Source: Cohnella thailandensis
GTDB lineage: Bacteria; Bacillota; Bacilli; Paenibacillales; Paenibacillaceae
Assembly (NCBI RefSeq): GCF_014212135.1
Contig: NZ_JACJVQ010000005.1
Coordinates: 139,702 to 203,701, forward strand
Direction of reading: 5' to 3'
Length of the DNA stretch: 64,000 bases
Shown: in pieces, positions 7,869 to 16,678 of the stretch
How positions within the stretch are numbered: position 1 is the first letter of the stretch
Layout of the letters: every line of letters starts with the position of its first letter
The notes under the pieces: generated by a model
Database searches by the model: none
The model's input: only the letters and a program-made list of their open reading frames with translations
What the model was told of the DNA's origin: nothing
Program-made: the position numbers and the translations under genes

Positions 7869-8297
7869 ATGACCACGATATTCGAGGTGCGCGAGGCGGT
7901 CATCGGGACGATCGGCGAAGCTTTTCCGGGAATGCCGATACTGGCGGAAGAGATTCCCCAGGAACAAGCGAGACCCTTTTTCTTCGTCAAAGATCTTCCT
8001 GTCGTTCATTCGCGCATCATGGGACGCCGTTACGTTCGTTCTCATAGCTATGAAGTGCAGTATTTTCCTTCCTCGATTGAAGGCGCCAATCAAGAGATTC
8101 TTGACGTCGCCGAGCGGTTGACGGAGTTATTGGAGCAAATTCGTTTGGGTTCGGGGAATCTGCGCGGCAAAGGGATGAGGTTCGAAACGGTCGAAGGCGT
8201 CCTTCGCTTCATGGTTACTACTGATATTCATGTATTCAAAACAAAGGAGCCGGTACCTCTAATGGGATCGGCTTCTTTTAAGGAGAGGGTCGAATGA
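7869..8297 (+). CDS. Phage tail terminator-like protein
   Basis: 142 residues, starting 4 bases after the scaffold gene. It resembles the DUF6838 tail terminator family: an N-terminal helix (VREAVIGTIGEAFPGMPILAEEI), a central RPFFFVKDLP and RSHSYEVQYFP strand pattern, and a C-terminal VEGVLRFMVTTDIHVFKTKE segment. In contractile tails such proteins cap the tube and sheath at the head-proximal end. The position directly ahead of the sheath gene agrees with this. In a headless particle this cap would close the top of the tail. Confidence 0.65.
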   Translation: MTTIFEVREAVIGTIGEAFPGMPILAEEIPQEQARPFFFVKDLPVVHSRIMGRRYVRSHSYEVQYFPSSIEGANQEILDVAERLTELLEQIRLGSGNLRGKGMRFETVEGVLRFMVTTDIHVFKTKEPVPLMGSASFKERVE

Positions 8298-8533
8298 GCA
8301 CTAGAAAGAGCGCTGGAAAAGCGGCGACTGCTGTAGACACGTCAAGTTCGGCAACTGCGTTTGAGACGGAATCTTTGGAGCCTGTCTATTCGAAGAAGCA
8401 GTTGCTAGCCGCGGATCGCTTTAAGCCGCAACAGAAAGACGTGCTTAACGCCATTCTAAACGATTATGAGACATATTCCCTAGGCAAGGTTAACCGCTTA
8501 ATGGCGGATTTCGAACAAAGGACGGTGGAGTGA
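8294..8533 (+). CDS. YqzN/YkzM-like small phage protein
   Basis: 79 residues, overlapping the previous stop by ATGA. The N-terminal ~30 residues are low complexity (Ser/Thr/Ala). The C-terminal ~47 residues (SKKQLLAADRFKPQQKDVLN through VNRLMADFEQ) resemble the YqzN/YkzM domain found between terminator and sheath genes in the PBSX and skin elements of B. subtilis. No function is known; the fixed position suggests a role in sheath or tail assembly. Confidence 0.65.
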   Translation: MSTRKSAGKAATAVDTSSSATAFETESLEPVYSKKQLLAADRFKPQQKDVLNAILNDYETYSLGKVNRLMADFEQRTVE

Positions 8534-8534
8534 A

Positions 8535-9851
8535 ATGGCAGGAGGAACTTGGATCGCTCAAAATAAGGTGCGCCCCGGCGCTTATATCAACTTCGTAAGC
8601 GACGGCGGAACGTTGGGAGCATTGGGAGAACGTGGAGTAACGGCGATGTCCCTTTCGCTGTCATGGGGGCCGAGCAAACAAATCATCGGAATCAACGCGG
8701 GAGACAACGTGAAGGAGCTTCTGGGATACGATATCGCTTCGGAAGAGATGCTTTTGATTCGCGAGGCGCTAAAACGGGCTCAACAGCTGCTCCTTTATCG
8801 TCTAAATGAAGGTACGGCGGCAAGCAAGGCGATCGGCGGCCTTACGGCAACTGCCCGATATGGCGGCACTCGCGGAAACGATCTGACGATTATCGTGCAA
8901 ACGAACGTTGACGACAACGCGAAGTTTGATGTCATCACCGTGTTGGAAGGAAGCGAAGTGGATAAGCAAGTGGTTTCGGCGATCTCCGATCTCAAAGATA
9001 ACGCTTGGGTAGCGTGGTCGGGCAGCGGCACGCTCACCGTCACTGCGGGCGCTTCTTTGACCGATGGATCGGACGGCACGACAACGAACGCGGACCATAC
9101 GGATTTCCTCGGAGCGCTTGAATTGCAGGAGTTCCAGACGGTGGCCCTGCCTTCGACGGACAGTACGCTAAAGGGCGTCTATTCGGCGTTTGCTCGGCGT
9201 CTAAGAGAGGATGAAGGGAAGAAAATCCAGGCCGTGCTCGAGAATTATCCGACCGCGGATCACGAAGGCGTCATTAGCGTCAAGAATGGCGTTATTCTGA
9301 CTGACGGCACGACTCTGACGGCCGCACAGGCAACGGCTTGGGTCGCGGGAGCGACGGCTGCGGCCACCATTGCCGAATCGTTGACCTATCAGGCCTATGA
9401 CGATGCAACGGATGCCGCTCCGCGGTATACCAACTCGCAAACGATCGCGGGCTTGGAAGCGGGGGAATTCCTGTTCACCGCAAGCGGCGGGAAGGCGATC
9501 GTCGAGCAGGACATCAACAGCCTGACCAGCTTCACGGTCGACAAAGGCAAGAAATTTTCCAAAAATCGCGTCATCCGCGTTCTCGACGGAATCGGCAACG
9601 ATTTCAAACGAATCTTCGAGAGCTATTACCTCGGGAAGGTCAACAACGACGACGACGGCCGCAACCTGCTCAAGGTGGAGATGATCTCTTATCTCAATTC
9701 TCTGCAAGATGCTGGAGCCATTCAGAACTTCGACTCTCAAACGGATGTCACGATCGTTGCCGGCACGGATTCCGACAGCGTGTATGTCGATCTTAACGTG
9801 CAGCCTATTGATGCGATCGAGAAAATTTATATGAAAGTGAAGGTGAAGTAA
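8535..9851 (+). CDS. xkdK: Contractile tail sheath protein (XkdK-like)
   Basis: 438 residues. The N-terminus (GGTWIAQNKVRPGAYINF) and the conserved C-terminal block (FSKNRVIRVLDGIGNDFKR, then FESYYLGKVNNDDDGRNLLK and LNVQPIDAIEKIYMKV) are the hallmarks of Myoviridae/PBSX sheath proteins. Between them is a variable immunoglobulin-like insertion (~residues 95-190, TATARYGGTRGND...). Sheath subunits form the outer cylinder that contracts and drives the tube into the target envelope. The gene starts 1 base after the previous stop and is followed at once by the tube gene. Confidence 0.95.
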   Translation: MAGGTWIAQNKVRPGAYINFVSDGGTLGALGERGVTAMSLSLSWGPSKQIIGINAGDNVKELLGYDIASEEMLLIREALKRAQQLLLYRLNEGTAASKAIGGLTATARYGGTRGNDLTIIVQTNVDDNAKFDVITVLEGSEVDKQVVSAISDLKDNAWVAWSGSGTLTVTAGASLTDGSDGTTTNADHTDFLGALELQEFQTVALPSTDSTLKGVYSAFARRLREDEGKKIQAVLENYPTADHEGVISVKNGVILTDGTTLTAAQATAWVAGATAAATIAESLTYQAYDDATDAAPRYTNSQTIAGLEAGEFLFTASGGKAIVEQDINSLTSFTVDKGKKFSKNRVIRVLDGIGNDFKRIFESYYLGKVNNDDDGRNLLKVEMISYLNSLQDAGAIQNFDSQTDVTIVAGTDSDSVYVDLNVQPIDAIEKIYMKVKVK

Positions 9852-9852
9852 G

Positions 9853-10314
9853 ATGACTTACCTCCAAGCTCGCGATACGATCAACGGCCAAGAAGGCCGG
9901 GCATATGCAACGATCAACGGTGAGAACGTTGAGATGTTCTACATTAAGACGCTTGAAGCCACGATCGAGAAAACGAAGGCCGAGATCAAAACGCTCGGTC
10001 GCCGGGGAACGCAGCATAAAGCGACAGGCTGGTCCGGCAGCGGAACGATGACGATTTACTATATGACGTCGAGATTCCGTCACCTGATGCTGGACTATGT
10101 CAAGAGCGGCATCGACACGTATTTCACGATCACCGTCATCAATGAAGACCCTAATTCCGGCGTCGGCATGCAGACGATTACCCTCATGAATGTAAATCTC
10201 AACAAGGTTATTGCAGCCAAGCTGGATACCGACAGCGAAGCGCTCGAAGAAGAGATGGAATTCACTTTCGAGGGCTACGAGATCGGTTCCGATTTCAGGC
10301 AGATTAACGGGTAA
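9853..10314 (+). CDS. xkdM: Tail tube protein (XkdM-like)
   Basis: 153 residues, matching the XkdM family in length and in segments: INGQEGRAYATINGENVEMF at the N-terminus, IKTLGRRGTQHKATGWSGSG in the middle and EEEMEFTFEGYEIGSDFRQI at the C-terminus. It forms the inner tube of the contractile tail, in contact with the sheath product encoded immediately upstream. The start follows GTGAAGGTG closely; only one base separates it from the sheath stop codon. Confidence 0.95.
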   Translation: MTYLQARDTINGQEGRAYATINGENVEMFYIKTLEATIEKTKAEIKTLGRRGTQHKATGWSGSGTMTIYYMTSRFRHLMLDYVKSGIDTYFTITVINEDPNSGVGMQTITLMNVNLNKVIAAKLDTDSEALEEEMEFTFEGYEIGSDFRQING

Positions 10315-10342
10315 ACGGGTAAATACTGAGGAGGCTAATTTA

Positions 10343-10765
10343 ATGAGTGACTTAAGCGCATTTTTTGCACAGAACGCCGCGGCGGATTCGACGGAAGAGT
10401 TCATCGTCTCCGATCGATTCAAAGGGAAGGATGGCTTGCCGATCTCTTGGCAATTGCGCAGCATCTCAGCTGCGGAGGACGAAGAGTGCCGTAAAGCGGC
10501 TACCAAACGCAATAAAGGCAAAGGCGGACAAACCGTGACCGAAATTTCGACCGAGGAATATTTGGCTAAGGTGGCTGTAGCCTGCATCGTATACCCCAAC
10601 CTCAAGGATGCCGAACTGCAGAAGTCGTACGGGGTCATCGGGGCCGATTCCCTGCTTCGCAAGATGCTGCTGGCCGGCGAATACGTCGGTTTGGTCCAGA
10701 AGGTTCAAGAGTTAAACGGCTACGACAAGGACATGTCGGAGCTCGTCGACGAGGTAAAAAACTGA
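10343..10765 (+). CDS. xkdN: Tail assembly chaperone (XkdN-like), zero-frame product
   Basis: 140 residues with an acidic N-terminus (DLSAFFAQNAAADSTEEFIV) and the XkdN core (GLPISWQLRSISAAEDEECR, then EYLAKVAVACIVYPNLKDAE). Such chaperones bind the tape measure protein and help the tube polymerise around it, but are not in the final particle. ATG at 10343 follows GAGGAGG; longer in-frame versions would overlap the tube gene. The last codons carry a slippery sequence, so a minority of ribosomes should continue in the -1 frame into the region at 10762-10935. Confidence 0.85.
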   Translation: MSDLSAFFAQNAAADSTEEFIVSDRFKGKDGLPISWQLRSISAAEDEECRKAATKRNKGKGGQTVTEISTEEYLAKVAVACIVYPNLKDAELQKSYGVIGADSLLRKMLLAGEYVGLVQKVQELNGYDKDMSELVDEVKN

Positions 10766-10810
10766 TCAAGGAGGGCGACGGGGAAGCGAATTATGCTTAC
10801 TACGCCCTCC
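10756..10810 (+). promoter_or_regulatory. Programmed -1 ribosomal frameshift signal
   Basis: The heptamer A-AAA-AAC (10756-10762) is in the correct X-XXY-YYZ register with the upstream chaperone frame, whose stop TGA follows directly. Seven bases after it begins a perfect 8-bp stem, GGAGGGCG (10770-10777) with CGCCCTCC (10803-10810). Slip site, spacer and stem match the known G/GT frameshift in phage tail chaperone genes. Confidence 0.88.
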
Positions 10811-10935
10811 ACGAGCTTCACCTTATGCCGCATCATTTGGTGAAGTTGAGCCGCCGCGAGAAAGCGGCCATCTTCGCCATGATCGACGTTCGCGTCGAGA
10901 AAGAAAGAAAAGAACGCAAAACCAGAAGAACATAG
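10762..10935 (+). CDS. Tail assembly chaperone frameshift extension (GT-like part)
   Basis: A stop-free -1 frame of 57 codons between the slip site and TAG at 10933-10935. It has no suitable start codon after a ribosome binding site and reads LIKEGDGEANYAYYALHELH through REKAAIFAMIDVRVEKERK, the compact helical type (with HHLVKLSRREKAAIFAMI) found at the C-terminus of long tail chaperones. It is therefore expected only as a fusion of about 197 residues with the upstream product. In other phages the long form recruits the tape measure protein; the tape measure gene follows here. Confidence 0.85.
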   Translation: MIKEGDGEANYAYYALHELHLMPHHLVKLSRREKAAIFAMIDVRVEKERKERKTRRT

Positions 10936-11014
10936 GGTTTCTATGCGAGTATCGAAAGCGCGGCTTCTTCTTCGGGGGAAGCCGTCTTTCAACATAATGG
11001 GGGAGGTGGCGAGC

Positions 11015-13255
11015 ATGGCCACCGTCGACGAAGGCTTCGAATTAATCGATCGCTATAACCAGGTTCTAAATCGAACCTATGTCGGCATTAAGAGAATCGT
11101 TATCATACATGAGCTCATGAGGAGGCAGCTTGAACGACCGGTCACGATACAAATAGATCCCGCTCCGGCCTTGCAAGAAGCTCCAAGGGCGCTGGCGAGA
11201 ATTAACCAAGAGCTCAGTAAGATGAATGTAAAGCTGAATATCGAGCTCCCGAGCTCGCTCAATGAAATGTTCGCCAATACGCAGCGGCTCATTTCCAGAT
11301 TATTGGTTGCCGTGAGGCAATTGGGCCGAACGAGCAAAGGCTCTGCCGAGTCTATTCTGACCCAAACGCCAACGGTTGGCCAGTTCGCGAACAATGTCGG
11401 GCAACAACAGGAGGGCCAAGAGCAAAAGCAGAACGACACCGGGGAAAAGGAAGCCTCATCCGAGGGACTGCTAGGCAATCTGAAATCGATCACGAGCGAG
11501 ATCTTCTCGATTTCCAGCTTGCAGAAAGCGGTCGACTTCGTCAAATGGTCCGACGAAATCGCCAGAGTCAACGCGCGATTGGGAATGGTCAACGACGGTA
11601 CTCAGACTCAGTTCGCCTTGCAGCAGAAAGTTATGGATGTCGCTAACGGCTCTCGCCAGTCCTATGCCGACACGGCAACCATGATCACCCAACTGGGATC
11701 CTCGAATCCGGGCACCTTCAAGAGCAATCAGGAACTGCTGGATTTTACTTCCCGGTATAACAAACTGTTGGTTGCAAGCGGAACCTCGCCGGAAGAAAGC
11801 CAAAGCTCGATGACGGCAATGACGCAGGCGATGACGAGCGGCGGGCTTCAAAGCGATGGACTTCAATCCTTGACGGAGTCGGCACCGCTGCTAACTAAGG
11901 TATTGGCGGACGGGCTGGGAGTAGCCCGGGGGTCGCTTGAGCAACTAGCCTCCGACGGCAAAATGACCTCCGAGAAGATCGTAAAGGCTTTTGCGCAACA
12001 AGACGCTTACATCAATGCCATGTTTACGAAGATGCCGGTCACGTTTAGCCAAGCGATGACTATAGGCAAAAACAAAGCGATAGAATGGGTTTCGTCGCTT
12101 AATGGCGCGAACGGCCCCCTTCAGAAGGTGACGGATTCCGTTATGAAGCTCGTGGAGTGGCTCGGTTCCTCTCAAGGCCAAGGATTCTTTGACGGCTTAA
12201 CGGCGGGCATCCGATTCGTGTCCGATGCTTTCGCGGCCGGAGTCCAATTTATTCTCGACAACATGAATATCGTCCGGAACGTCCTAATGGCAGTCGGAAT
12301 CGTCGTGTTGGGGCTTGCCGGGTATTGGCTTATCATGTGGGCGGCGGCATCATGGCCCATTCTGGCAGTTATCGGAGTTATAGCGTTACTGATTGGGGTG
12401 CTTAATTCCTTCGGAGTGTCGACGCAGCAGATCGTCGGAGCCGTGATGGGGTTCTTCAATGCGCTGTTCTCTTTTCTATGGAATGGAGTAGCTTTAATAT
12501 GGAACGGCTTCCTTTCCTTTGCCGAATTCCTCGTCAATCTCTTTATCGATCCCGTCTATACGATCAATAAGCTGTTCTACGACTTGGCGATGTTTTTTAT
12601 GGGCCATCTATACAACATGCTTAGAGGTACGGAGAATTTCGCCGGAGGATTCATGAAGGTTATTCTCGAGGGAATTAACGGTGCGATCGGCGGCGTTAAT
12701 ATGCTACTAAAAGCGATAAGTAAAATTCCGGGCATGGGTAATATTAAGCCGGTCAACTTGCTAAACACGAACAATGTTCATGCCTTATCGGACGGGTTAA
12801 AGACCATGATGGGTTCTCTCGAAGCTCCGACAACGGATAAGGATTTATGGGACTCTTCTAAATATCGGATGGAAGAGAAAGACATCCAAGACGCTTACCA
12901 AACCGGCGATAAGTATGGGCAAGGGCTTTTCGGCAAAACGTCGAACGCGTTGGACAGCATCAAGCAACCAGGGGATGCCTGGTCGACCGCCAATACGACC
13001 GCAAATATTGATAGAGTCAACGAAGTCGGGAAGATTAACGATAAAGTCGACATCGGCAGCGAAGACCTTAAGATGATGCGAGAACTGGCAGAGCTCAAAA
13101 ATATTCAGAATTTTGTGACGTTGCAGCCGCAAACGACGGTAAACGTAAGGACCGGCAATGTGACCAAGGAAGCGGACGTGGATTCGCTGATCTCGAGGCT
13201 ATCCGAGCATCTAGAGGTTGCAATTGTTAGCAGCGCCGAAGGGGTGTATGTTTGA
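11015..13255 (+). CDS. Tail tape measure protein (XkdO-like)
   Basis: 746 residues. Residues ~150-380 contain the tape-measure domain typical of PBSX-type phages (LQKAVDFVKWSDEIARVNAR, FALQQKVMDVANGSRQSYAD, ESQSSMTAMTQAMTSGGLQS); ~420-560 holds several hydrophobic segments (NVLMAVGIVVLGLAGYWLIM and a second, AILMIGVL-like one); the rest is helical. The protein sets tail length; by the usual ~0.15 nm per residue rule a tail near 110 nm is expected. ATG 11015 has GGGGGAGGTGG upstream and is preferred over in-frame starts at 10943 or 10997. It overlaps the next gene by one base (TGATG). Confidence 0.9.
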   Translation: MATVDEGFELIDRYNQVLNRTYVGIKRIVIIHELMRRQLERPVTIQIDPAPALQEAPRALARINQELSKMNVKLNIELPSSLNEMFANTQRLISRLLVAVRQLGRTSKGSAESILTQTPTVGQFANNVGQQQEGQEQKQNDTGEKEASSEGLLGNLKSITSEIFSISSLQKAVDFVKWSDEIARVNARLGMVNDGTQTQFALQQKVMDVANGSRQSYADTATMITQLGSSNPGTFKSNQELLDFTSRYNKLLVASGTSPEESQSSMTAMTQAMTSGGLQSDGLQSLTESAPLLTKVLADGLGVARGSLEQLASDGKMTSEKIVKAFAQQDAYINAMFTKMPVTFSQAMTIGKNKAIEWVSSLNGANGPLQKVTDSVMKLVEWLGSSQGQGFFDGLTAGIRFVSDAFAAGVQFILDNMNIVRNVLMAVGIVVLGLAGYWLIMWAAASWPILAVIGVIALLIGVLNSFGVSTQQIVGAVMGFFNALFSFLWNGVALIWNGFLSFAEFLVNLFIDPVYTINKLFYDLAMFFMGHLYNMLRGTENFAGGFMKVILEGINGAIGGVNMLLKAISKIPGMGNIKPVNLLNTNNVHALSDGLKTMMGSLEAPTTDKDLWDSSKYRMEEKDIQDAYQTGDKYGQGLFGKTSNALDSIKQPGDAWSTANTTANIDRVNEVGKINDKVDIGSEDLKMMRELAELKNIQNFVTLQPQTTVNVRTGNVTKEADVDSLISRLSEHLEVAIVSSAEGVYV

Positions 13256-13935
13256 TGCCGTACAGCATGGAACTCAGCTATAACAACAGACTGGAATTCT
13301 TCGAGCTGCCTGTCTTGCCGGATTCCATCGAGTTTAAGGGAGATGGCGGAAGCAGTACTTATACCATCGTCGGGCTTGGAGAAATCAGCGTAATCAAGGA
13401 TCGGTCGCTGCGAGAGATCCGTTTCTCTTCTTTTTTTCCCATGGACCCGTCCCGGATTTATCGGGAACCCGATCTCCAGAATGGGAGCGATAATAAGTCG
13501 ACTTATTTTGAACCGGAATGGTACGTTCAACGAATCGAGAGTTGGCTGGCTTCGAAAATCCCGATCCGGTTTATCTTTACGTCGGATGCCTACCAGGTCA
13601 ATACCGCGGCGAGCATCGAGTCCTTCGAATGGTCGGAGGTGGCGGGCAGCGGCGGAGATATCGAGTACAAGCTCGAGCTTAAGGAATACCGGTTCTATTC
13701 CGCCAAGAAAGTGGAACTGCCGAGCGATACGACCAAAGCGACGAAGACGGCGAGACCTGACGAGAAGCAGATCCCCAAAACTTACACTCTAGTAGCGGGG
13801 GACAGTTTATTCAAGGTGGCCCAGAAGGTTCTTGGAGATAGCGGACGTTGGCGCGAGATTCAGAAGCTAAACGGAATTACGGATGCTCAGCTCAAGACGC
13901 TTCAGATCGGGCGCATCCTGAAAATGCCATCTTAG
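13255..13935 (+). CDS. xkdP: LysM-containing tail protein (XkdP-like)
   Basis: 226 residues. The N-terminal ~160 residues match the XkdP/YqbP baseplate-hub connector (LEFFELPVLPDSIEFKGDGG; GEISVIKDRSLREIRFSSFF; EYKLELKEYRFYSAKKV). After a Thr/Lys linker there is a single LysM domain (residues ~175-225: YTLVAGDSLFKVAQKVLGDS then IQKLNGITD...IGRILKMP), which binds peptidoglycan or stabilises the hub. ATG at 13255 overlaps the tape measure stop. The preceding TTG at 13252 is possible but lacks spacing from GAAGGGG. Confidence 0.92.
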   Translation: MPYSMELSYNNRLEFFELPVLPDSIEFKGDGGSSTYTIVGLGEISVIKDRSLREIRFSSFFPMDPSRIYREPDLQNGSDNKSTYFEPEWYVQRIESWLASKIPIRFIFTSDAYQVNTAASIESFEWSEVAGSGGDIEYKLELKEYRFYSAKKVELPSDTTKATKTARPDEKQIPKTYTLVAGDSLFKVAQKVLGDSGRWREIQKLNGITDAQLKTLQIGRILKMPS

Positions 13936-13946
13936 GAGGCGAAGGA

Positions 13947-14921
13947 ATGCAGCTTGAAGTGATGCTGGACAAAAAAAACGGAAGGGTATGGGACATCTCG
14001 GAGATTGTCGCCGATCTGCAGTGGCAAACCGCCCGAATCGGCAAGGCAGGAACTCTTTCGTTTACGTTAATCGATAACAACAGGTTCTACGGGGACAAGA
14101 GCTTTGCGATTAGGAACGGCGATATTATCCAAGTCCGCAAAGATCAGACAAATGTCTTTTACGGCTATGTTTTTGAGATCGGTTATGGCGCAGGCGAGGA
14201 AATCCGTATCAAAGCGTACGATCAAATCCGTTATTTAATGGCCAATGATACTTATGTCTTCACCGGCAAAACGGCGACGGAAATCATTCAAAAGATTGCT
14301 ACGGATTCGGGCCTGAAGCTGGGCAAACTGGCCGACACGAAGTATAAGATTCCCTCTTTGGTAGCCGATGGGCAGAAGCTGCTCGACACGATGTGCAAGG
14401 CGCTTGATTACACACTTATCAACGGTTACGGCAATTTCTATCTTTACGATGACTTCGGAGGCTTGACTCTCGCGAACGTATCTCAGCCGCTTACAGACTT
14501 TTACTTCGGGGACGAGAGCTTAATGACCGATTACGATTACGCCGTATCGATCGACAGCGACACGTATAACCGAATCAAGATCGTGCAAGACAATAAGTCG
14601 ACGAACAGGCGCGACGTTTATCTCGCCCAGGACAGCGCCAATATGGCCAAGTGGGGGCGCCTGCAGCTCTATCAGACGGCTGACGAAGGCATGAATTCCG
14701 CCCAAATCAGTCAGATGCTCGAAACTTTGATTACGCTCAAGAATCGCGAGTCCAAATCCCTAAGAATTGAAGCTATCGGCGATATTCGGGTTCGCGCAGG
14801 CAGCTACGTCCGTATCTTTATCGAGCGTTTAGGGATCAATCAACCGATGCTGGTCGACGAGTGCAATCATAAATTCGATGGCGACCATACGATGTCGCTG
14901 ACGTTGAAGGTGATATCATGA
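13947..14921 (+). CDS. xkdQ: Baseplate hub protein (XkdQ/YqbQ-like, gpD type)
   Basis: 324 residues of the XkdQ family, related to phage late control protein D and T4 gp27. Visible are the N-terminal IVADLQWQTARIGKAGTLSF block, GDIIQVRKDQTNVFYGYVFE (strand pair), TEIIQKIATDSGLKLG and a C-terminal DIRVRAGSYVRIFIERLGI. It forms the trimeric hub at the tail tip through which the tube passes. ATG at 13947 has GGAGGCGAAGGA directly upstream; a longer frame from 13848 would overlap xkdP. Its stop overlaps the next start (ATGA). Confidence 0.9.
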   Translation: MQLEVMLDKKNGRVWDISEIVADLQWQTARIGKAGTLSFTLIDNNRFYGDKSFAIRNGDIIQVRKDQTNVFYGYVFEIGYGAGEEIRIKAYDQIRYLMANDTYVFTGKTATEIIQKIATDSGLKLGKLADTKYKIPSLVADGQKLLDTMCKALDYTLINGYGNFYLYDDFGGLTLANVSQPLTDFYFGDESLMTDYDYAVSIDSDTYNRIKIVQDNKSTNRRDVYLAQDSANMAKWGRLQLYQTADEGMNSAQISQMLETLITLKNRESKSLRIEAIGDIRVRAGSYVRIFIERLGINQPMLVDECNHKFDGDHTMSLTLKVIS

Positions 14922-15208
14922 GCCGATTGCTGCAAGTAATTAAACAAGCAGGTGCGGGAGCGGTAGGGGCTTCGCAGCCTGTTGCCATCCTAACGGGGAC
15001 AGTGGTCAAAATAGATCCGCTTGAGGTAACCGTCGATCAACGGTTTACGCTCATGGCGGATTTTTTGATCGTGCCCGAGTCGTTGACCGAGTACAAAATC
15101 GAGGAGCTGCTCATTCGCAAACGGCTGGAGACGGGCGATAAGCTTATTCTGCTGCGAGTACAGGGCGGCAACCAATATCTGATCTTGGACAGGGCGGTGG
15201 AGACATGA
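14918..15208 (+). CDS. DUF2577 baseplate protein (XkdR-like)
   Basis: A 96-residue protein between XkdQ- and XkdS-like genes, overlapping both by ATGA. The segment PVAILTGTVVKIDPLEVTVD and the later QGGNQYLILDRAVE are typical of DUF2577/XkdR and of an OB-like fold as in gp45/spike proteins. Its probable role is as a spike or hub-plug component at the tail tip. No metal-binding or PAAR motif is visible. Confidence 0.82.
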   Translation: MSRLLQVIKQAGAGAVGASQPVAILTGTVVKIDPLEVTVDQRFTLMADFLIVPESLTEYKIEELLIRKRLETGDKLILLRVQGGNQYLILDRAVET

Positions 15209-15606
15209 TTCCGACAGGGGGGCAGATTGGCTCTGACCAACTGCAGGAGCTCCGTCCGCCAAGCAAAACGTACCGTCTCGATTTGGACAAGCAGCGCGCA
15301 CGCGGCACGATCGACGGCATCGATGCGGTGCGGCAAGCCGTCCTCAAAATCCTGAGCACCCAGCGGTATGACTACATGATTTACAGCGCCGATTATGGCT
15401 CCGAGGCGACAAGGCTATTAGGAGGATCGCCGGGAGTCGTACGTTCCGAGCTTGGTCGACGGATCAAAGAGGCATTGCTGCAGGATGACCGCATAAGAGA
15501 AATAACCGATATGTCGATTACGGACAGCGGAGATGGTGCGTTAGCGACTTTTACCGTCGTTACGGATCAAGGTTCATTTAAGGAAGGGGTGATGGTAAAT
15601 GTATGA
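15205..15606 (+). CDS. xkdS: DUF2634 baseplate wedge protein (XkdS, gp25-like)
   Basis: 133 residues. The sequence SKTYRLDLDKQRARGTIDGI and LKILSTQRYDYMIYSADYGS is the conserved core of DUF2634/XkdS, related to T4 gp25 and W-type wedge proteins that start sheath assembly at the baseplate. The gene overlaps its neighbours on both sides (ATGA at 15205 and 8 bases at 15599), so translation is probably coupled along the baseplate block. Confidence 0.9.
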   Translation: MIPTGGQIGSDQLQELRPPSKTYRLDLDKQRARGTIDGIDAVRQAVLKILSTQRYDYMIYSADYGSEATRLLGGSPGVVRSELGRRIKEALLQDDRIREITDMSITDSGDGALATFTVVTDQGSFKEGVMVNV

Positions 15607-16678
15607 GGCGCAGACGTACGAGACGATTCTCCAGAGAATGTTGGCCAGGGTTCCGAATGACATCGACAAACGAGAAGGCTCGGTCATCTTCGACGCTCTT
15701 GCGCCGGCCGCATTAGAGCTTGCGCAAATGTATGCCGAGATAGACATCAATTACAACTTGTCCTTTGCGGATACGGCAAGCGGAGAGTTTTTGACCAGGC
15801 GTACGGCGGAACACGGAACGATTCGCAAGGCGGCAACGGCGGCGAAGCGTTTGGGATTGTTTTATGACGCTAGCCACGCGTTGATGGATGTGGCCGTCGG
15901 CACCCGCTTCTCGATATCCGGCGTCAATTATGCCGTCTCCAGTCGATTGTCGCTCGGGAAATACGAGTTGACTTGCGAATCGACCGGGGTTATCGGCAAC
16001 CAATATTTCGGTCCCTTATTGCCGATCGATTACGTCGAAGGACTAGCGCGCGGGGAACTGGCGGACGTTCGCATACCCGGTGCCGATGAAGAGACGGATG
16101 AATCGCTGCGGGCGCGCTTCCTGACAGAGATCAACGCGCAGCCGTTCGGCGGCAACGTTGGTGACTACCTGCAGAAGGTCGGCGATCTGAACGGCGTAGG
16201 CGGGGTTAAGGTGTTCCCGGCTTGGGCGGGCGGAGGAACAGTTAAACTAACGATCTTGGACAGCAATTACGCCGCACCCCCGTCGGCTCTCGTAAACGAG
16301 GTTCAGACCGTAATGGATCCCGTGGTTAATAGCGGAGAAGGAATAGGCATGGCGCCCATCGGCCATCGCGTGACCGTTGTCGGCGCGGCGCCGGTTACCG
16401 TTAATGTCTCGACAACCGTGACACTGCAGAGCGGCTTTACGATCGGACAGGTTCGCGAATCCTTGGAAGCGGCAGTAGAAGAGTATCTGCTATCCCTGCG
16501 CAAATCCTGGTCATCGGTAGACCAGACGATTGTCCGAATTTCGCCCATGGAAGCCCGAATGCTCGGCGTGGAAGGCATTGCCGACGTATCGGGGACCACG
16601 CTTAATGGCTCGGCCGCCAACATAACGCTGACCAACGAACAAATTCCGATGCCGGGGACGGTGACGCTTCTTGAGTGA
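15599..16678 (+). CDS. xkdT: Baseplate J-like protein (XkdT)
   Basis: 359 residues of the gpJ/XkdT family. Conserved blocks are the N-terminal RVPNDIDKREGSVIFDALAP, the TRRTAEHGTIRKAATAAKRL region, GVIGNQYFGPLLPIDYVEGL, and PGADEETDESLRARFLTEIN followed by FGGNVGDYLQKVGDLNGVGG. It forms the outer baseplate wedge and connects hub to fibres. Start ATG lies inside the end of xkdS after AAGGGGTGATGG. Confidence 0.93.
   Translation: MYEAQTYETILQRMLARVPNDIDKREGSVIFDALAPAALELAQMYAEIDINYNLSFADTASGEFLTRRTAEHGTIRKAATAAKRLGLFYDASHALMDVAVGTRFSISGVNYAVSSRLSLGKYELTCESTGVIGNQYFGPLLPIDYVEGLARGELADVRIPGADEETDESLRARFLTEINAQPFGGNVGDYLQKVGDLNGVGGVKVFPAWAGGGTVKLTILDSNYAAPPSALVNEVQTVMDPVVNSGEGIGMAPIGHRVTVVGAAPVTVNVSTTVTLQSGFTIGQVRESLEAAVEEYLLSLRKSWSSVDQTIVRISPMEARMLGVEGIADVSGTTLNGSAANITLTNEQIPMPGTVTLLE

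Noticed and set aside
10762..10935. Independent small gene after xkdN
   Set aside because: No start codon with a proper site; the slippery heptamer and stem explain it as a frameshift extension.
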